A DNA stretch of 64,000 nucleotides from Lysobacter sp. Root494 (GCF_001427225.1 NZ_LMFH01000001.1:492207-556206), one strand, 5' to 3'. Shown: positions 26,463 through 35,391, counted from the first letter of the stretch. Notes: generated by a model not told the origin, from the sequence alone. Made by a program: numbers and translations.

Positions 26463-28661
26463 TCAGAAGTCACGACCCACTGTCACTGCCACCGTGCGCG
26501 GCGGCCCGTAGTAGCCGGTCAGGACGCCCAGCGTCGGAAAACTGAAGCCCGTCGTGCGATACGCCTTGTCGCCGAGGTTCTGCCCAACCAGCGCCACGTC
26601 CCAGCGCCTGCCGGGCGAGTGCCACGCGAGCGACGCATTCCAGAGCGAATACCCGGCCTGCGCGATGGTTTCGTTGAGGTCCGTGGTCGGATACACCTTG
26701 CTCTGGTAGCGGCCATCCACGCGTGCCGTGAGGCTGGCGCCGGAGGCGAACGGAACGTCGGCGATGACACTGGCGCCGCCGGTCCACCGCGGTGCGTTCG
26801 CGAAGCGCTTGCGGTCGGCGACGTCCACGCCGCGGTCGATGTACCGGTCGTAGCGCGCATCGAGGTAACCCGCATTGCCGGTCCAGCGCAGCCATCGGCC
26901 GGTGCGCGCCGCGAACTCGATCTCGCCACCGCGGATGGTGCCTTCGCCGGCGTTGCGGAAATCGCCGAAGAGCGCGTCATCCACCCCGTCGCCGTTGGAG
27001 TCGTAGGTCGTGAAGACGCTGAGCTGGATATCCCGGTAATCGTTCCGGAATACCGCCGCCTCCAGCGTGAGCCGTCCATCGAACCATTGCGTCTTCGCGC
27101 CGGCCTCGTAGGAGGTGACCGATTCGTCCCGCAACGGCAATGCGGATTCCGGTACCACCGCAGGCACCGCGCGGATGTTGTAGCTGCCGCTCTTGAAGCC
27201 GCGGCTACCCTGGACGTACAGGAGCATTTCGTCGTTCGGTCGCCACGACACATTGAGACGCGGTGACAGTGCGTTGAAGGTCGTCGCGTCGCCGAAGTCG
27301 GCACTCACCTGTCCCGTGGGTGTCGTGTAGGTGCGATCCGTGTAGCTGCGGTTGAAGACGTCCACGCCCTTGCGTTCGCGCGTGTAGCGCAGCCCGGCCT
27401 CGATGCTCCAGCGGTCGTCGAACGCGTGCGTCACGTCGCCGTATGCCGCGGCGCTGCGCGTGTCGATCGCGCCTTCGGTCTTGCCGAACGCCTGGTTGAA
27501 GCTGTTGTTGTAGCCAGCCCCGCCGGCTTCGCCATCGAACCAGTACAGCCCCACGACCGCATGGTCGTTTCGCCCGCTCCAGTGCAGCTGGAATTCCTGC
27601 GTCGCCTGCGAATCGTGGAACACGCGGGTCAGCGTGTTGATGGTCACCGGAAGCATGTCGAAGTCGGTGTAGCCGATCGAATCGCCCTTCCGGTACGCCG
27701 TGATCGACTTGAAGCGCCAGTGTTCGTTCAACTCCCAGTCGACGGTAGCCGAGCCGCCCTGCGCATCCACTTCGTCGATATCGGGAGCATCGCTGCGCAC
27801 GTCGAAATTGCCCGGATCGGGTGGTGTGCGCTGCGGATCGAAGGGGTTGACCGCGAGACGCTTCGCTCCACGCACGCCGGAGCGGTCGCGGATGCGATCC
27901 CAGGACAGGGTGACGTCGAGGTAATCGCTGGGCAGCCACTGCGCCGTGAAGCGCGCCACGCCGACGTCCCTGACGGACACGTCTTCACCCGTCACCAGGT
28001 TCCGGCCGAAGCCGTCGCGGCTGAAGCTGCCGATCGCCATGCGCGTGCGGAAACGCTCGCCCAGCGGCATGTTGAGCACCGCCTTCGCATCGCGCCGCGA
28101 ATACGTGCCGGCGGTCAGCGCCACCCGGCCGGCAAAGGCGTCACCGGGCCGGCGACTCACGAACTTGATCGCACCGCCGATCGTGTTCTTGCCGTACAGC
28201 GTGCCCTGCGGTCCGCGCAGCACTTCGACGCGTTCGACATCGAGGATTTCCAGCAGCGCGCCCTGTGGCCGCGCCAGGTACACGTCGTCGACGTACACGG
28301 CTACGCCCGGCTCCACGCCCCACACCGGATCCGCCTGGCCGACGCCGCGGATGTACGCGGTGAGCGTGCCGGTGAATGCACGCGCCGGGTAGAGGGTCAG
28401 GTTGGGCGTCGTTCCGCCCAGGTCACCCAGGTCCTGGGCGCCGCGGCTTTCCAGTTCGTCCGCATCCAGCGCGGTAACCGACAGCGGCACGTCGCGGGCG
28501 GCTTCCTCGCGTCGGCGCGCCGTAACGATCACGTCCGGCACCTGCACCGGACTTCTCTCCTCCGTTTTTCCCGATGCGGGCTTTTCCCCGGCCGCCGCCG
28601 CAGGCGCGAGCGATGCCGACGCGCAAAGCAGCAGGGTCACCGTGGCCGTGCGATTCCGCAT
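26463..28661 (-). CDS. TonB-dependent outer-membrane receptor
   Basis: A 732-residue importer. It has a signal peptide (RNRTATVTLLLCASASLAPAAAAG), a TonB-box-like VIVTARRR at about 44-51, a plug domain to about residue 170 (VPLSVTALDADELESRGAQDLGDL...GVAVYVDDVYLARPQGALLEILDVERVEVLRGPQGTLYGKNTIGGAIKFVSRRP), and a 22-strand barrel ending in Phe (VTVGRDF). The plug style matches the 'IroN/sphingomonad-type' receptors that take up siderophores, plant-derived compounds or vitamins. No ligand can be named. The gene converges with the CadC/TPR regulator 32 bases away. Confidence 0.95.
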   Translation of the reverse strand: MRNRTATVTLLLCASASLAPAAAAGEKPASGKTEERSPVQVPDVIVTARRREEAARDVPLSVTALDADELESRGAQDLGDLGGTTPNLTLYPARAFTGTLTAYIRGVGQADPVWGVEPGVAVYVDDVYLARPQGALLEILDVERVEVLRGPQGTLYGKNTIGGAIKFVSRRPGDAFAGRVALTAGTYSRRDAKAVLNMPLGERFRTRMAIGSFSRDGFGRNLVTGEDVSVRDVGVARFTAQWLPSDYLDVTLSWDRIRDRSGVRGAKRLAVNPFDPQRTPPDPGNFDVRSDAPDIDEVDAQGGSATVDWELNEHWRFKSITAYRKGDSIGYTDFDMLPVTINTLTRVFHDSQATQEFQLHWSGRNDHAVVGLYWFDGEAGGAGYNNSFNQAFGKTEGAIDTRSAAAYGDVTHAFDDRWSIEAGLRYTRERKGVDVFNRSYTDRTYTTPTGQVSADFGDATTFNALSPRLNVSWRPNDEMLLYVQGSRGFKSGSYNIRAVPAVVPESALPLRDESVTSYEAGAKTQWFDGRLTLEAAVFRNDYRDIQLSVFTTYDSNGDGVDDALFGDFRNAGEGTIRGGEIEFAARTGRWLRWTGNAGYLDARYDRYIDRGVDVADRKRFANAPRWTGGASVIADVPFASGASLTARVDGRYQSKVYPTTDLNETIAQAGYSLWNASLAWHSPGRRWDVALVGQNLGDKAYRTTGFSFPTLGVLTGYYGPPRTVAVTVGRDF

Positions 28662-28894
28662 TTCGATCCCCGGTGTGCTGGCGTTGTCAGGAGGCCGCCC
28701 CTGGCAGGTCGCGGCAGTGAAGCAAACGGATACGGACCCCTGCCGAGGCCGTCCGGGTCGTGAGCACGCCCGACTGTCGCATGCCGCGCGCCGCATGCTG
28801 GAGCCTTTGCCGTGCAACGAAAGCAAGCCTTGCCGCGTCTGTCCGCATGGGCCGCGGTGAGTGTTTTTCCCTGAGCGCAGTCATGAAAAAACGG

Positions 28895-29262
28895 TTGACT
28901 TGGCCTAGGGGCAGGTTTAGGTTTGATCCCCGTTCGGCCACTACATCTTGTGGTTGGCCTGGCGGAAGGAGCCCAAGCTTAGGGGTGAGCTTGGAAGGCA
29001 ACGCTAAGGCCGGAAGACGCGGGGGAGCGGCGGACGGCAGGAGCAAAACAGGGTCTGCGCCGGCTTCGGGCGCAGCCCAGACGACCCACAAACCAACGGC
29101 AACGCGGCGCTTACCTGCAATCTCCATCGGAGTAGTCAGTCATGCGATCGCGCGCCACGCCGTCGGCGTTCCGGGTCAATGTGACGCGCAACACACAACC
29201 ATAAGAACAGCATGGGCGGCCGGCCCCGACCTGCCACCCGATAGAAAGGAGACAGGACAGGC
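28895..29262 (+). promoter_or_regulatory. Promoter and structured leader RNA of nrdJ (candidate nrdJ RNA motif)
   Basis: A promoter-like pair TTGACT (28895-28900) and TAGGTT (28918-28923), 17 bases apart, precedes about 340 untranslated bases. Stable hairpins include CCAAGCT/AGCTTGG (28973-28979 with 28988-28994) and CTGCGCC/GGCGCAG (29055-29061 with 29069-29075), separated by a purine-rich AACGCTAAGGCCGGAAGACG stretch that looks like a conserved single-stranded or internal-loop region. From memory, a structured 'nrdJ RNA' is known upstream of B12-dependent reductase genes in proteobacteria; this is the right place for it. No cobalamin-riboswitch core was recognised. The ribosome site GAAAGGAGACAGG precedes ATG 29263. 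Confidence 0.6.
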
Positions 29263-31416
29263 ATGAGCACGGTGCGCCTCGAAGCGGTCAAAACGAAGAT
29301 GGCCGACAAGGAAATCCCCATGCAGCCCGCGTCCCAGGACATCTGGGACAAGAAGTACCGGCTGAAGACCAAGACGGGCGAGGCGGTGGACGCGGACATC
29401 GACGCGACCTACCAGCGCGTCGCCAAGGCCCTGGCGGAAGCCGAGCCCAATTCCGAGAAGCAGGCCTACTGGTACGAGCGTTTCGTCTGGGCGCTGCGCC
29501 GCGGTGCGATCCCCGCCGGCCGCATCACCTCGAACGCCGGCGCGCTGGAACACAAGCCCGCGACCTCGACGATCAACTGCACCGTGTCTGGCACCATCGA
29601 GGACTCGATGGACGGCATCCTCGAAAAGGTCCACGAAGCGGGCCTGACCCTGAAGGCCGGCTGCGGCATCGGCTACGAGTTCTCGACCCTGCGTCCGCGC
29701 GGCGCGTTCGTCGCCGGCGCCGGCGCGTACACGTCGGGCCCGATGTCCTTCATGGATATCTACGACAAGATGTGCTTCACCGTGTCCTCGGCCGGTGGCC
29801 GCCGTGGCGCGCAGATGGGCACCTTCGACGTGTCGCATCCGGACGTGAAGGACTTCATCCGCGCCAAGCGCGAAGACGGCCGCCTGCGCCAGTTCAACCT
29901 CTCGCTGCTGATCACCGACGGCTTCATGGACGCGGTGAACGGCGACAAGGACTGGCCGCTCGTCTTCCCGATCAACATCAAGGAAGCTGGCGACGTCGAC
30001 GTGAACAACGCCGCTGACGTCGTCTGGCGCGAATGGCCGACCCACAAGAACTACATCGTCCGCGACGACGGCCTGGTCGCCTGCAAGATCTACGGCCACA
30101 TCCGCGCGCGGCACCTGTGGGACATGATCATGGTCTCGACGTACGACTACGCCGAGCCGGGCTTCATCCTGATCGATCGCGTCAACGAGATGAACAACAA
30201 CTGGTGGTGCGAGAACATCCGCGCGACCAATCCCTGCGGCGAGCAGCCGCTGCCCGCTTATGGCGCCTGCCTGCTGGGCTCGGTCAACCTCACCAAGTTC
30301 GTGCGCAAGCCGTTCACCGATGAAGCGAGCTTCGACTGGGACGAATACAAGGAAGTCGTGCGCGTCTTCACCCGCATGCTCGACAACGTCGTCGAAGTGA
30401 ACGGCCTGCCGCTGCCGCAACAGCGCGCCGAGATCATGCGCAAGCGCCGCCACGGCATGGGCTTCCTCGGCCTGGGTTCGACCGTGACCATGCTGCAGAT
30501 GAAGTACGGCTCGAAGGAGTCGTGCGAATTCACCGAGCGCATCGCCCGCGAAATGGCCGTGGCCGGCTGGGAAATGGGCCTCGCCCTCGCCAAGGAAAAG
30601 GGCGCCGCCCCGATCATGGAAGAGCGTTTCCCGGTCACCGCCGAGATGCTGCGCAAGCGCCCGGAAATGGTGAAGGACGGCTGGAAGATCGGCCAGGAGA
30701 TCGAAGGCAAGACCCTGCACGCGCGCTACTCGCGCTACATGCAGCGCGTCGCCTCGGTCGCGCCGGAACTGGTGGATGAACTCGCCGAAGTCGGTGCGCG
30801 CTTCACCCACCACAGCTCGATCGCCCCCACCGGCACCATCTCGCTGTCGCTGGCCAACAACGCCTCCAACGGCATCGAGCCGTCGTTCGCGCACCACTAC
30901 AGCCGCAACGTGATCCGCGAAGGCAAGAAGTCGAAGGAAAAGGTCGATGTCTGGTCGTTCGAACTGCTCGCCTACCGCGAGCTGGTCAATGCCAAGGCGA
31001 TGCCGTTCAGTGAAGAAGCCGAAGCGAAGCTGCCCGACTACTTCATCTCCGCCGACGACATCTCCCCGAAGGAACACGTCGACGTCCAGGCCGCCGCGCA
31101 GAAATGGGTCGATTCGTCGATCTCCAAGACCGCGAACGTCCCGACCGACTATCCGTACGAGGACTTCAAGGACATCTACCGCTACGCCCACCAGCAGGGC
31201 CTCAAGGGCTGCACCACGTTCCGCTTCAACCCTGCCGCCTTCCAGGGCGTGCTGGTGAAGGAAGCCGACCTGGAGAACACCACCTACCGCTTCGAGCTTG
31301 AAGATGGCAGCGTGGTCGAGGTCAAGGGCAACGAGCAGATCGAATACGACGGCGAGATGCACACCGCCGCGAACCTCTTCGACGCGCTCAAAGAGGGTTA
31401 CTACGGGAAGTTCTGA
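29263..31416 (+). CDS. nrdJ: Adenosylcobalamin-dependent ribonucleotide reductase, large part (class II, NrdJa-type)
   Basis: Reduces ribonucleotides to deoxyribonucleotides using a cobalamin-derived thiyl radical, independent of oxygen. It has 717 residues. It contains Cys106 (STINCTVSG) and the thiyl-radical loop NPCGE with Cys325. The class II core is continuous to KGCTTFRFNPAAFQG. The C-terminal redox-active CxxC tail needed to re-reduce the active site is absent here and is found on the separate protein at 32534. This split corresponds to the NrdJa/NrdJb arrangement of Pseudomonas. The gene is preceded by a structured leader and followed by a palindromic repeat and an H1-like gene. Confidence 0.95.
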   Translation: MSTVRLEAVKTKMADKEIPMQPASQDIWDKKYRLKTKTGEAVDADIDATYQRVAKALAEAEPNSEKQAYWYERFVWALRRGAIPAGRITSNAGALEHKPATSTINCTVSGTIEDSMDGILEKVHEAGLTLKAGCGIGYEFSTLRPRGAFVAGAGAYTSGPMSFMDIYDKMCFTVSSAGGRRGAQMGTFDVSHPDVKDFIRAKREDGRLRQFNLSLLITDGFMDAVNGDKDWPLVFPINIKEAGDVDVNNAADVVWREWPTHKNYIVRDDGLVACKIYGHIRARHLWDMIMVSTYDYAEPGFILIDRVNEMNNNWWCENIRATNPCGEQPLPAYGACLLGSVNLTKFVRKPFTDEASFDWDEYKEVVRVFTRMLDNVVEVNGLPLPQQRAEIMRKRRHGMGFLGLGSTVTMLQMKYGSKESCEFTERIAREMAVAGWEMGLALAKEKGAAPIMEERFPVTAEMLRKRPEMVKDGWKIGQEIEGKTLHARYSRYMQRVASVAPELVDELAEVGARFTHHSSIAPTGTISLSLANNASNGIEPSFAHHYSRNVIREGKKSKEKVDVWSFELLAYRELVNAKAMPFSEEAEAKLPDYFISADDISPKEHVDVQAAAQKWVDSSISKTANVPTDYPYEDFKDIYRYAHQQGLKGCTTFRFNPAAFQGVLVKEADLENTTYRFELEDGSVVEVKGNEQIEYDGEMHTAANLFDALKEGYYGKF

Positions 31417-31445
31417 CGATCTCCCCGCCGCCCATGCGGTTTCTT

Positions 31446-31507
31446 TCTCCCCGCAAAGCGGGGAGAAGGTGCCCGAAGGGCGGATGAGGGGCGCGCCGCA
31501 GGCGCGA
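31446..31507. repeat. Composite palindromic intergenic repeat
   Basis: Three hairpins in a row: TTCTCCCCGC-AAA-GCGGGGAGAA (31446-31468), GCCC-GAA-GGGC (31472-31482) and CGCGCC-GCA-GGCGCG (31493-31507). A relative of the first two units sits inside the coding region of the DUF763 gene (50489-50536), and the third recurs upstream of the Ada-like gene (4242-4258). It lies 29 bases after nrdJ and may act as a 3' hairpin, but no T-tract follows. Confidence 0.85.
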
Positions 31508-31697
31508 GATGCTTTACCGCCAAACCTGAAAAACGATTCAGCCTTCGCCCCACCCAATCACGATGCTTTCGAAGCCGCACGGGTATAGCATCGAATCGCA
31601 ACATGTTTTCCAGTTGCATGCTTCCACTTGCAGTACCAGTTCCAATTGTTTGTCCCCGATAAAAACCAGCAAGGCATAGCGCCCGCGAGGAGGGCAC

Positions 31698-32252
31698 ATG
31701 AGCAACGGGAATGGAGTGACGGCGACCTTGTCGCAGGCTGCCGAGACGGTGAAGGAAACCGCGTCCAACGTCGGCACCGCCATCGCCAGCACGGCGGAAG
31801 GTGCGGTCAAGGCGGTGAAGAAGCGCGCGACCAAGGCGAGGAAGGCAGCAGGCAAGGCGGTGACCAAGGCGAAGAAGACGCTGGCATCCGCTTCGGCCGC
31901 CGCGAAGAAGGAAGCCACGGCGCTTAGGGCCAAGGTCACCGGCAAGAAGAAGACGGCGAAGAAGGCAGCCAAGAAAGCGACGAAGAAGGTCGCGAAGAAA
32001 GCCGCCGGCGCCAGGAAGGCGGTCCGCAAGGTAGCGAAGAAGGCCACCAGGAAAACCACCAAGAAGACCGCACGCAAGGCGACGAAGAAGGCCGCCACGC
32101 GCAAGTCACCCGCCAGGAAGGCGGCGAAGAAGACCGTCCGCAAGGCGGCGCCCAGGAAGGCAGCTGCAAAGAAGGCCGCTGCAAAGAAGGCCACCAGGAA
32201 GACGGCACGCCGACCGGCCAAGAAGGCCGCGAAGAAGACCGCTCGCAGGTAA
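31698..32252 (+). CDS. Lysine/alanine-rich histone H1-like protein
   Basis: A 184-residue protein. The first 70 residues are a helical Ala/Thr/Lys segment (SQAAETVKETASNVGTAIAS). The remaining part is a run of degenerate KKAAKKA/RKATKKA repeats with almost no acidic residues, similar to AlgP, HctB and the C-tail of eukaryotic H1. Such proteins bind DNA or RNA through charge. It is encoded between the two halves of the class II ribonucleotide reductase, on the same strand, with AGGAGGG (31689-31695) just before the ATG. A nucleoid-associated role is likely; why it sits between nrdJ parts is not evident. Confidence 0.9.
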   Translation: MSNGNGVTATLSQAAETVKETASNVGTAIASTAEGAVKAVKKRATKARKAAGKAVTKAKKTLASASAAAKKEATALRAKVTGKKKTAKKAAKKATKKVAKKAAGARKAVRKVAKKATRKTTKKTARKATKKAATRKSPARKAAKKTVRKAAPRKAAAKKAAAKKATRKTARRPAKKAAKKTARR

Positions 32253-32355
32253 CAAGTTGAGAGTGAACCGTCCTGGGCGTAGCGGCGAAGCCGCGAAGTC
32301 GAAGGACCATGCAAGACAGGCCATAAGCAACAACCAAGAACAGAAAGCCCCGATT

Positions 32356-32386
32356 GGTCACCGCGCCCCACGCGGGCGCGGTGACC
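32356..32386. repeat. Perfect 13-bp inverted repeat upstream of the NrdJb-type gene
   Basis: GGTCACCGCGCCC (32356-32368) and its exact complement (32374-32386) enclose a five-base loop. The surrounding 280-base spacer also has three related stretches of the form GCGAAGCCGAAGGACC (about 32290, 32430 and 32490). No T-tract follows. It could be an attenuator or a processing site lowering or adjusting nrdJb expression. Confidence 0.75.
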
Positions 32387-32533
32387 GCACTAAACCCAGA
32401 TTCCCGCTCGTCTTGGGGCAACGCGCCAAAGCGCGAAGCCGAAGGACCCGCAGAGCACCACTTCCACCCCGCTGGTCCGCGCACCGCCACAGGCGCGAAG
32501 CCGACTGACCAGCAGCAACACCAGGACAGCACG

Positions 32534-33334
32534 ATGACCGTCAAGATCAACAAGAAAATCAAGGGCTACACCGTCGTCAGCGCCGACGACAAGGCCCGCG
32601 AAGCCATCAAGGCCGAGTCCGTCTCGCGCGCCGCCGCCGAAGCCGAGCTGCCCAAGAGCGCCGACGTCATCCAGATGCACGAGCGCGTCGAGCGCCCCGA
32701 AGTGCTGATCGGCTCCACCTACAAGATCAAGACGCCGCTGGTCGAGCACGCCATGTACGTGACGATCAACGACATCGTCCTCAACCCGGGCACCGAGCAC
32801 GAACTGCGCCGCCCGTTCGAGGTCTTCATCAACTCCAAGAACATGGACCACTTCCAGTGGATCGTGGCCCTGACCCGCATCATGTCCGCCGTGTTCCGCA
32901 AGGGCGGCGACGTCACCTTCCTGGTCGACGAGATGAAGGCCGTGTTCGACCCCAAGGGCGGCTACTTCAAGGCCGGCGGCGTGTACATGCCCTCGCTGGT
33001 CGCCGAGATCGGCGCCGTCGTCGAGGAACACCTCAAGTCCATCGGCCTGATGCACGACCCCGAGATGAGCGACGCCACCCGCGCCCTCATCGCCGAGAAG
33101 CGCAAGGCGTTCGAAGAACGCTCAAAAAAAAACACTGAAGTAAGCACCGCCGGTGAAATGGGCGGCGCGATGAGCGACGTCGACGCCCGCACCGAAGAAG
33201 TCATCGAAGTCACCGGCGAAGGCGCGTCCTTCCCGCCGTCCGCGACCATGTGCCACAAGTGCAACACCAAGGCCGTGGTGATCATGGACGGGTGTGCGAC
33301 TTGTTTGAATTGTGGGTATAGCAAATGCGGTTAG
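32534..33334 (+). CDS. Class II ribonucleotide reductase accessory subunit (NrdJb-type) with C-terminal CxxC tail
   Basis: A 266-residue partner of the split B12-dependent reductase. The N-terminal part (INKKIKGYTVVSADD...) and the middle (RPFEVFINSKNMDHFQWIVALTRIMSAVFRKGGDVTFLVDEM) match the C-terminal domain of unsplit NrdJ enzymes. The end has five cysteines, CHKCNTK...GCATCLNCGYSKCG, which form the redox shuttle or a zinc ribbon. It must act together with the protein at 29263. A run of nine A residues (33124-33132) codes for Lys-Lys-Asn, unusual for this GC-rich gene. The start ATG 32534 has no strong ribosome site (ACACCAGGACAGC precedes it). Confidence 0.92.
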   Translation: MTVKINKKIKGYTVVSADDKAREAIKAESVSRAAAEAELPKSADVIQMHERVERPEVLIGSTYKIKTPLVEHAMYVTINDIVLNPGTEHELRRPFEVFINSKNMDHFQWIVALTRIMSAVFRKGGDVTFLVDEMKAVFDPKGGYFKAGGVYMPSLVAEIGAVVEEHLKSIGLMHDPEMSDATRALIAEKRKAFEERSKKNTEVSTAGEMGGAMSDVDARTEEVIEVTGEGASFPPSATMCHKCNTKAVVIMDGCATCLNCGYSKCG

Positions 33335-34163
33335 ACGTCTGAAATTTGACATTAAGAATGTAATCTCGATGGCCGCTCCGTATGGAGTGGTCATTGCCGT
33401 CCTGTACTTAAAGGGCTACTGGGATACATTCGATGTCAATGCATTGCAGTATGTGAGTCTTAGTGACTTGCTCAGTGCTGCCATTTTTCCCATGGTTGTG
33501 TTTGTTGCCCTGATGCCACTGGCAGCGTTGATTGGGACTGCCGCAGGCGGGTGGTTGCGTTCGCTTCACAAGACAAGCGACGCCGTAGGTACTAGTAGTA
33601 CTGCTAATGCAGAAAGGGAGCCAAAAAATGTGCGCAACGGGCGCCTAATCGCTGTCTGTTCGGCGCCGTGCGTTCTGTTGGCGTTTTTCTTTATCCCCGC
33701 GCCTATCAAATGGGCATTCATTGCACTTTTTTCGGCGATGGCCGTCGCGCCAATCGTCAATAACGCGCTGTTCGAAAGGCTTGTGCCGAATACGCATGTT
33801 CGTTTGGTCTTGCTGCTGCTCACGGTTAGTACTCCTATCTTGGTTTATTACCGAGGGAGTATCGATGCAACGAGAAGTACCGAAGCTAAGCGAGAGCGTG
33901 TTGTAGACGTGGCTCGTTCGAAGCTGCCCGTTTCCACTCACGGCAAGGTGCTTTACCTTGGCCTTCTGGGTGATACCCATTTCTTGCTGGAGCGGGACAG
34001 TGGGTCGGTCATCCTTCTGGCTAAGTCGGATGATCAGTTGATTGTTTTCACCCCTTCCAAGGCTCCCAATCCGATTGTTGGCTTGCCGTTTCGAGGGAAG
34101 GGAGGGGCGCATATACCGACGGCGCCTGTGCCTCAACACGAGGACAAAGGGAGCAGTAAATAA
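33312..34163 (+). CDS. Hypothetical membrane protein of low GC (accessory)
   Basis: Unrecognised, up to 283 residues. Four hydrophobic segments are at about residues 17-33, 52-77, 110-126 and 130-147, with a further one at about 162-178 (HVRLVLLLLTVSTPILVYY). A soluble C-terminal domain of about 100 residues follows, with strand-like GKVLYLGLLGDTHFLLERDSGSVILLAKSDDQLIVF. GTG 33312 overlaps the preceding gene by 23 bases; ATG 33369 is the alternative and would drop 19 residues. Base composition is clearly less GC-rich than in its neighbours, a sign of recent acquisition. It opens the repeat-bearing island. The overall plan (membrane plus sensor-like domain) would fit a stress or defence component, but nothing identifies one. 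Confidence 0.7.
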   Translation: MGIANAVRRLKFDIKNVISMAAPYGVVIAVLYLKGYWDTFDVNALQYVSLSDLLSAAIFPMVVFVALMPLAALIGTAAGGWLRSLHKTSDAVGTSSTANAEREPKNVRNGRLIAVCSAPCVLLAFFFIPAPIKWAFIALFSAMAVAPIVNNALFERLVPNTHVRLVLLLLTVSTPILVYYRGSIDATRSTEAKRERVVDVARSKLPVSTHGKVLYLGLLGDTHFLLERDSGSVILLAKSDDQLIVFTPSKAPNPIVGLPFRGKGGAHIPTAPVPQHEDKGSSK

Positions 34164-34229
34164 GACCCCCGTAGGGTGCGAAGGGCATCGCGCCGTTATC
34201 CATCCGGAGACGGCAAGAGATCAGCCAGC

Positions 34230-34570
34230 GTAGCCCGGGTGAGCGCAGCGCACCCGGGTGCTCTTCGTGATGCGGCGAGATTCTCCCAGGTGCGGTCTTC
34301 GGCTTGCCCGGCTACATGAGAGCTGTCTGGAGATTACCGAAGCCATGTTTTTCACAATGCGCCACTTGGCGGCAAGTGCACGGTCATGGTCCTGGCTTGT
34401 TGCAGCCAAACACAATCCGCATAAGGCGGGCTTGAGCCCGCCCTACGATCTGTGATCACTGTGGACGCGTAGGGTGGGCCCTGGCCCACCGATGCCCAGA
34501 TCTCGTAGGGCGCAATAACATTGCGCCGACTGTGCTTCCGGCGCATTAGCCTTCGGCTAATGCGCCCTAC
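34230..34570. repeat. Cluster of five GTAG-type palindromic repeats
   Basis: 34230-34258: GTAG followed by CCCGGGTG/CACCCGGG. 34425-34446: GGCGGGC/GCCCGCC ending in CTAC. 34469-34490: GTAG followed by GGTGGGCC/GGCCCACC. 34505-34527: GTAG followed by GGCGCAAT/ATTGCGCC. 34541-34570: GCGCATTAGC/GCTAATGCGC ending in CTAC. The last two form a 66-base GTAG...CTAC dyad whose left 31 bases (34498-34528) recur exactly at 35769-35799. The stem sequences differ between units, so several REP subfamilies are mixed. They occupy the gap before the methyltransferase gene. Confidence 0.85.
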
Positions 34571-34641
34571 TGACTACCACGGTGAGCGGTTGTAGTAGAC
34601 CTTGGTTCAATCTCGTTTTGCGGGATCTACACGGCTCAAGC

Positions 34642-35391
34642 ATGCAAACGAACACGCGGCAGTCCCCATCGACCTCCGATAACGCGGCTGATTTCGTCTG
34701 GCAGCACGACGACGTCTTCGGTCGAGTCGCATCACGTTATGACCTGCTTTGTGATGTCTTCAGCCTCGGCATTCATCGGCTTTGGAAGCGCCGGGTCGCG
34801 CGTCGCATCGCAAGCGAGAAGTGGTCTGTGCTGCTCGACGGAGCAACCGGTACTGGCGATATCGTTTTGCGGGTGTTGGAACACGACGCTACTGACGGAC
34901 GGACCGTCATCGCCGCCGATATCAGCGAGAAGATGCTGGCGGTCGCCAGGCGCCGCCTTGGCGCGCGAGCGGAGAACGTGCATTTGCGGCACATGGACGC
35001 CGAAGCGATGCCAACGATTCCGGATGCGAGCGTGGACGCCTATTCGATGTCGCTCGTCATGAAGATTTGCGACCGGCGGCGTGCGCTGGATGAAGCATTC
35101 CGGATCCTGCGGCCAGGTGGGCGCCTGGTAATCCTCGAGGCGTCGAACATCCGTTGGGTTCTTTTGCACCGGCTGTATCTCGCATACATGGCGACCTGCA
35201 TGCCTGTACTCGGCTGGCTGGCAACGGGTGGCGACACGTCGGCGTACAAGTACTTGTTGCATGGCATACATGGATTTCCCTCCGCCGAGTCTTTCGCCGA
35301 TGAGCTCATGACCCACGGTTTCGAGGACGTGGCCTTCGAACGGCTCTCGCTTGGCATCGTCGCGATCCACACCGCCCGTAGGCCGGGGTAA
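34642..35391 (+). CDS. UbiE/MenG-like SAM-dependent methyltransferase
   Basis: A 249-residue class I methyltransferase. The N-terminal helix FVWQHDDVFGRVASRYDLLCDVFSLGIHRLWKRR resembles the UbiE/MenG signature. SAM motif I is LLDGATGTGDI (residues about 64-74), followed by AADISEKMLAVARRR and AFRILRPGGRLVILEAS. UbiE methylates the ubiquinone or menaquinone ring; this copy is probably a paralogue with another substrate, given its island location between GTAG repeat dyads and its divergent sequence. ATG 34642 follows the repeat cluster. The C-terminal half with Tyr-rich YKYLLHGIHGFPSAE is typical of quinone methylases. Confidence 0.85.
   Translation: MQTNTRQSPSTSDNAADFVWQHDDVFGRVASRYDLLCDVFSLGIHRLWKRRVARRIASEKWSVLLDGATGTGDIVLRVLEHDATDGRTVIAADISEKMLAVARRRLGARAENVHLRHMDAEAMPTIPDASVDAYSMSLVMKICDRRRALDEAFRILRPGGRLVILEASNIRWVLLHRLYLAYMATCMPVLGWLATGGDTSAYKYLLHGIHGFPSAESFADELMTHGFEDVAFERLSLGIVAIHTARRPG

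Noticed and set aside
29176-31557. Long minus-strand frame opposite nrdJ (793 codons)
   Set aside because: It mirrors the codon bias of nrdJ, shows no recognisable domain, and lies antisense to a well-conserved gene.
34164-34641. Insertion-sequence ends
   Set aside because: The palindromes are GTAG REP units with hairpins; no transposase gene and no target duplication seen.
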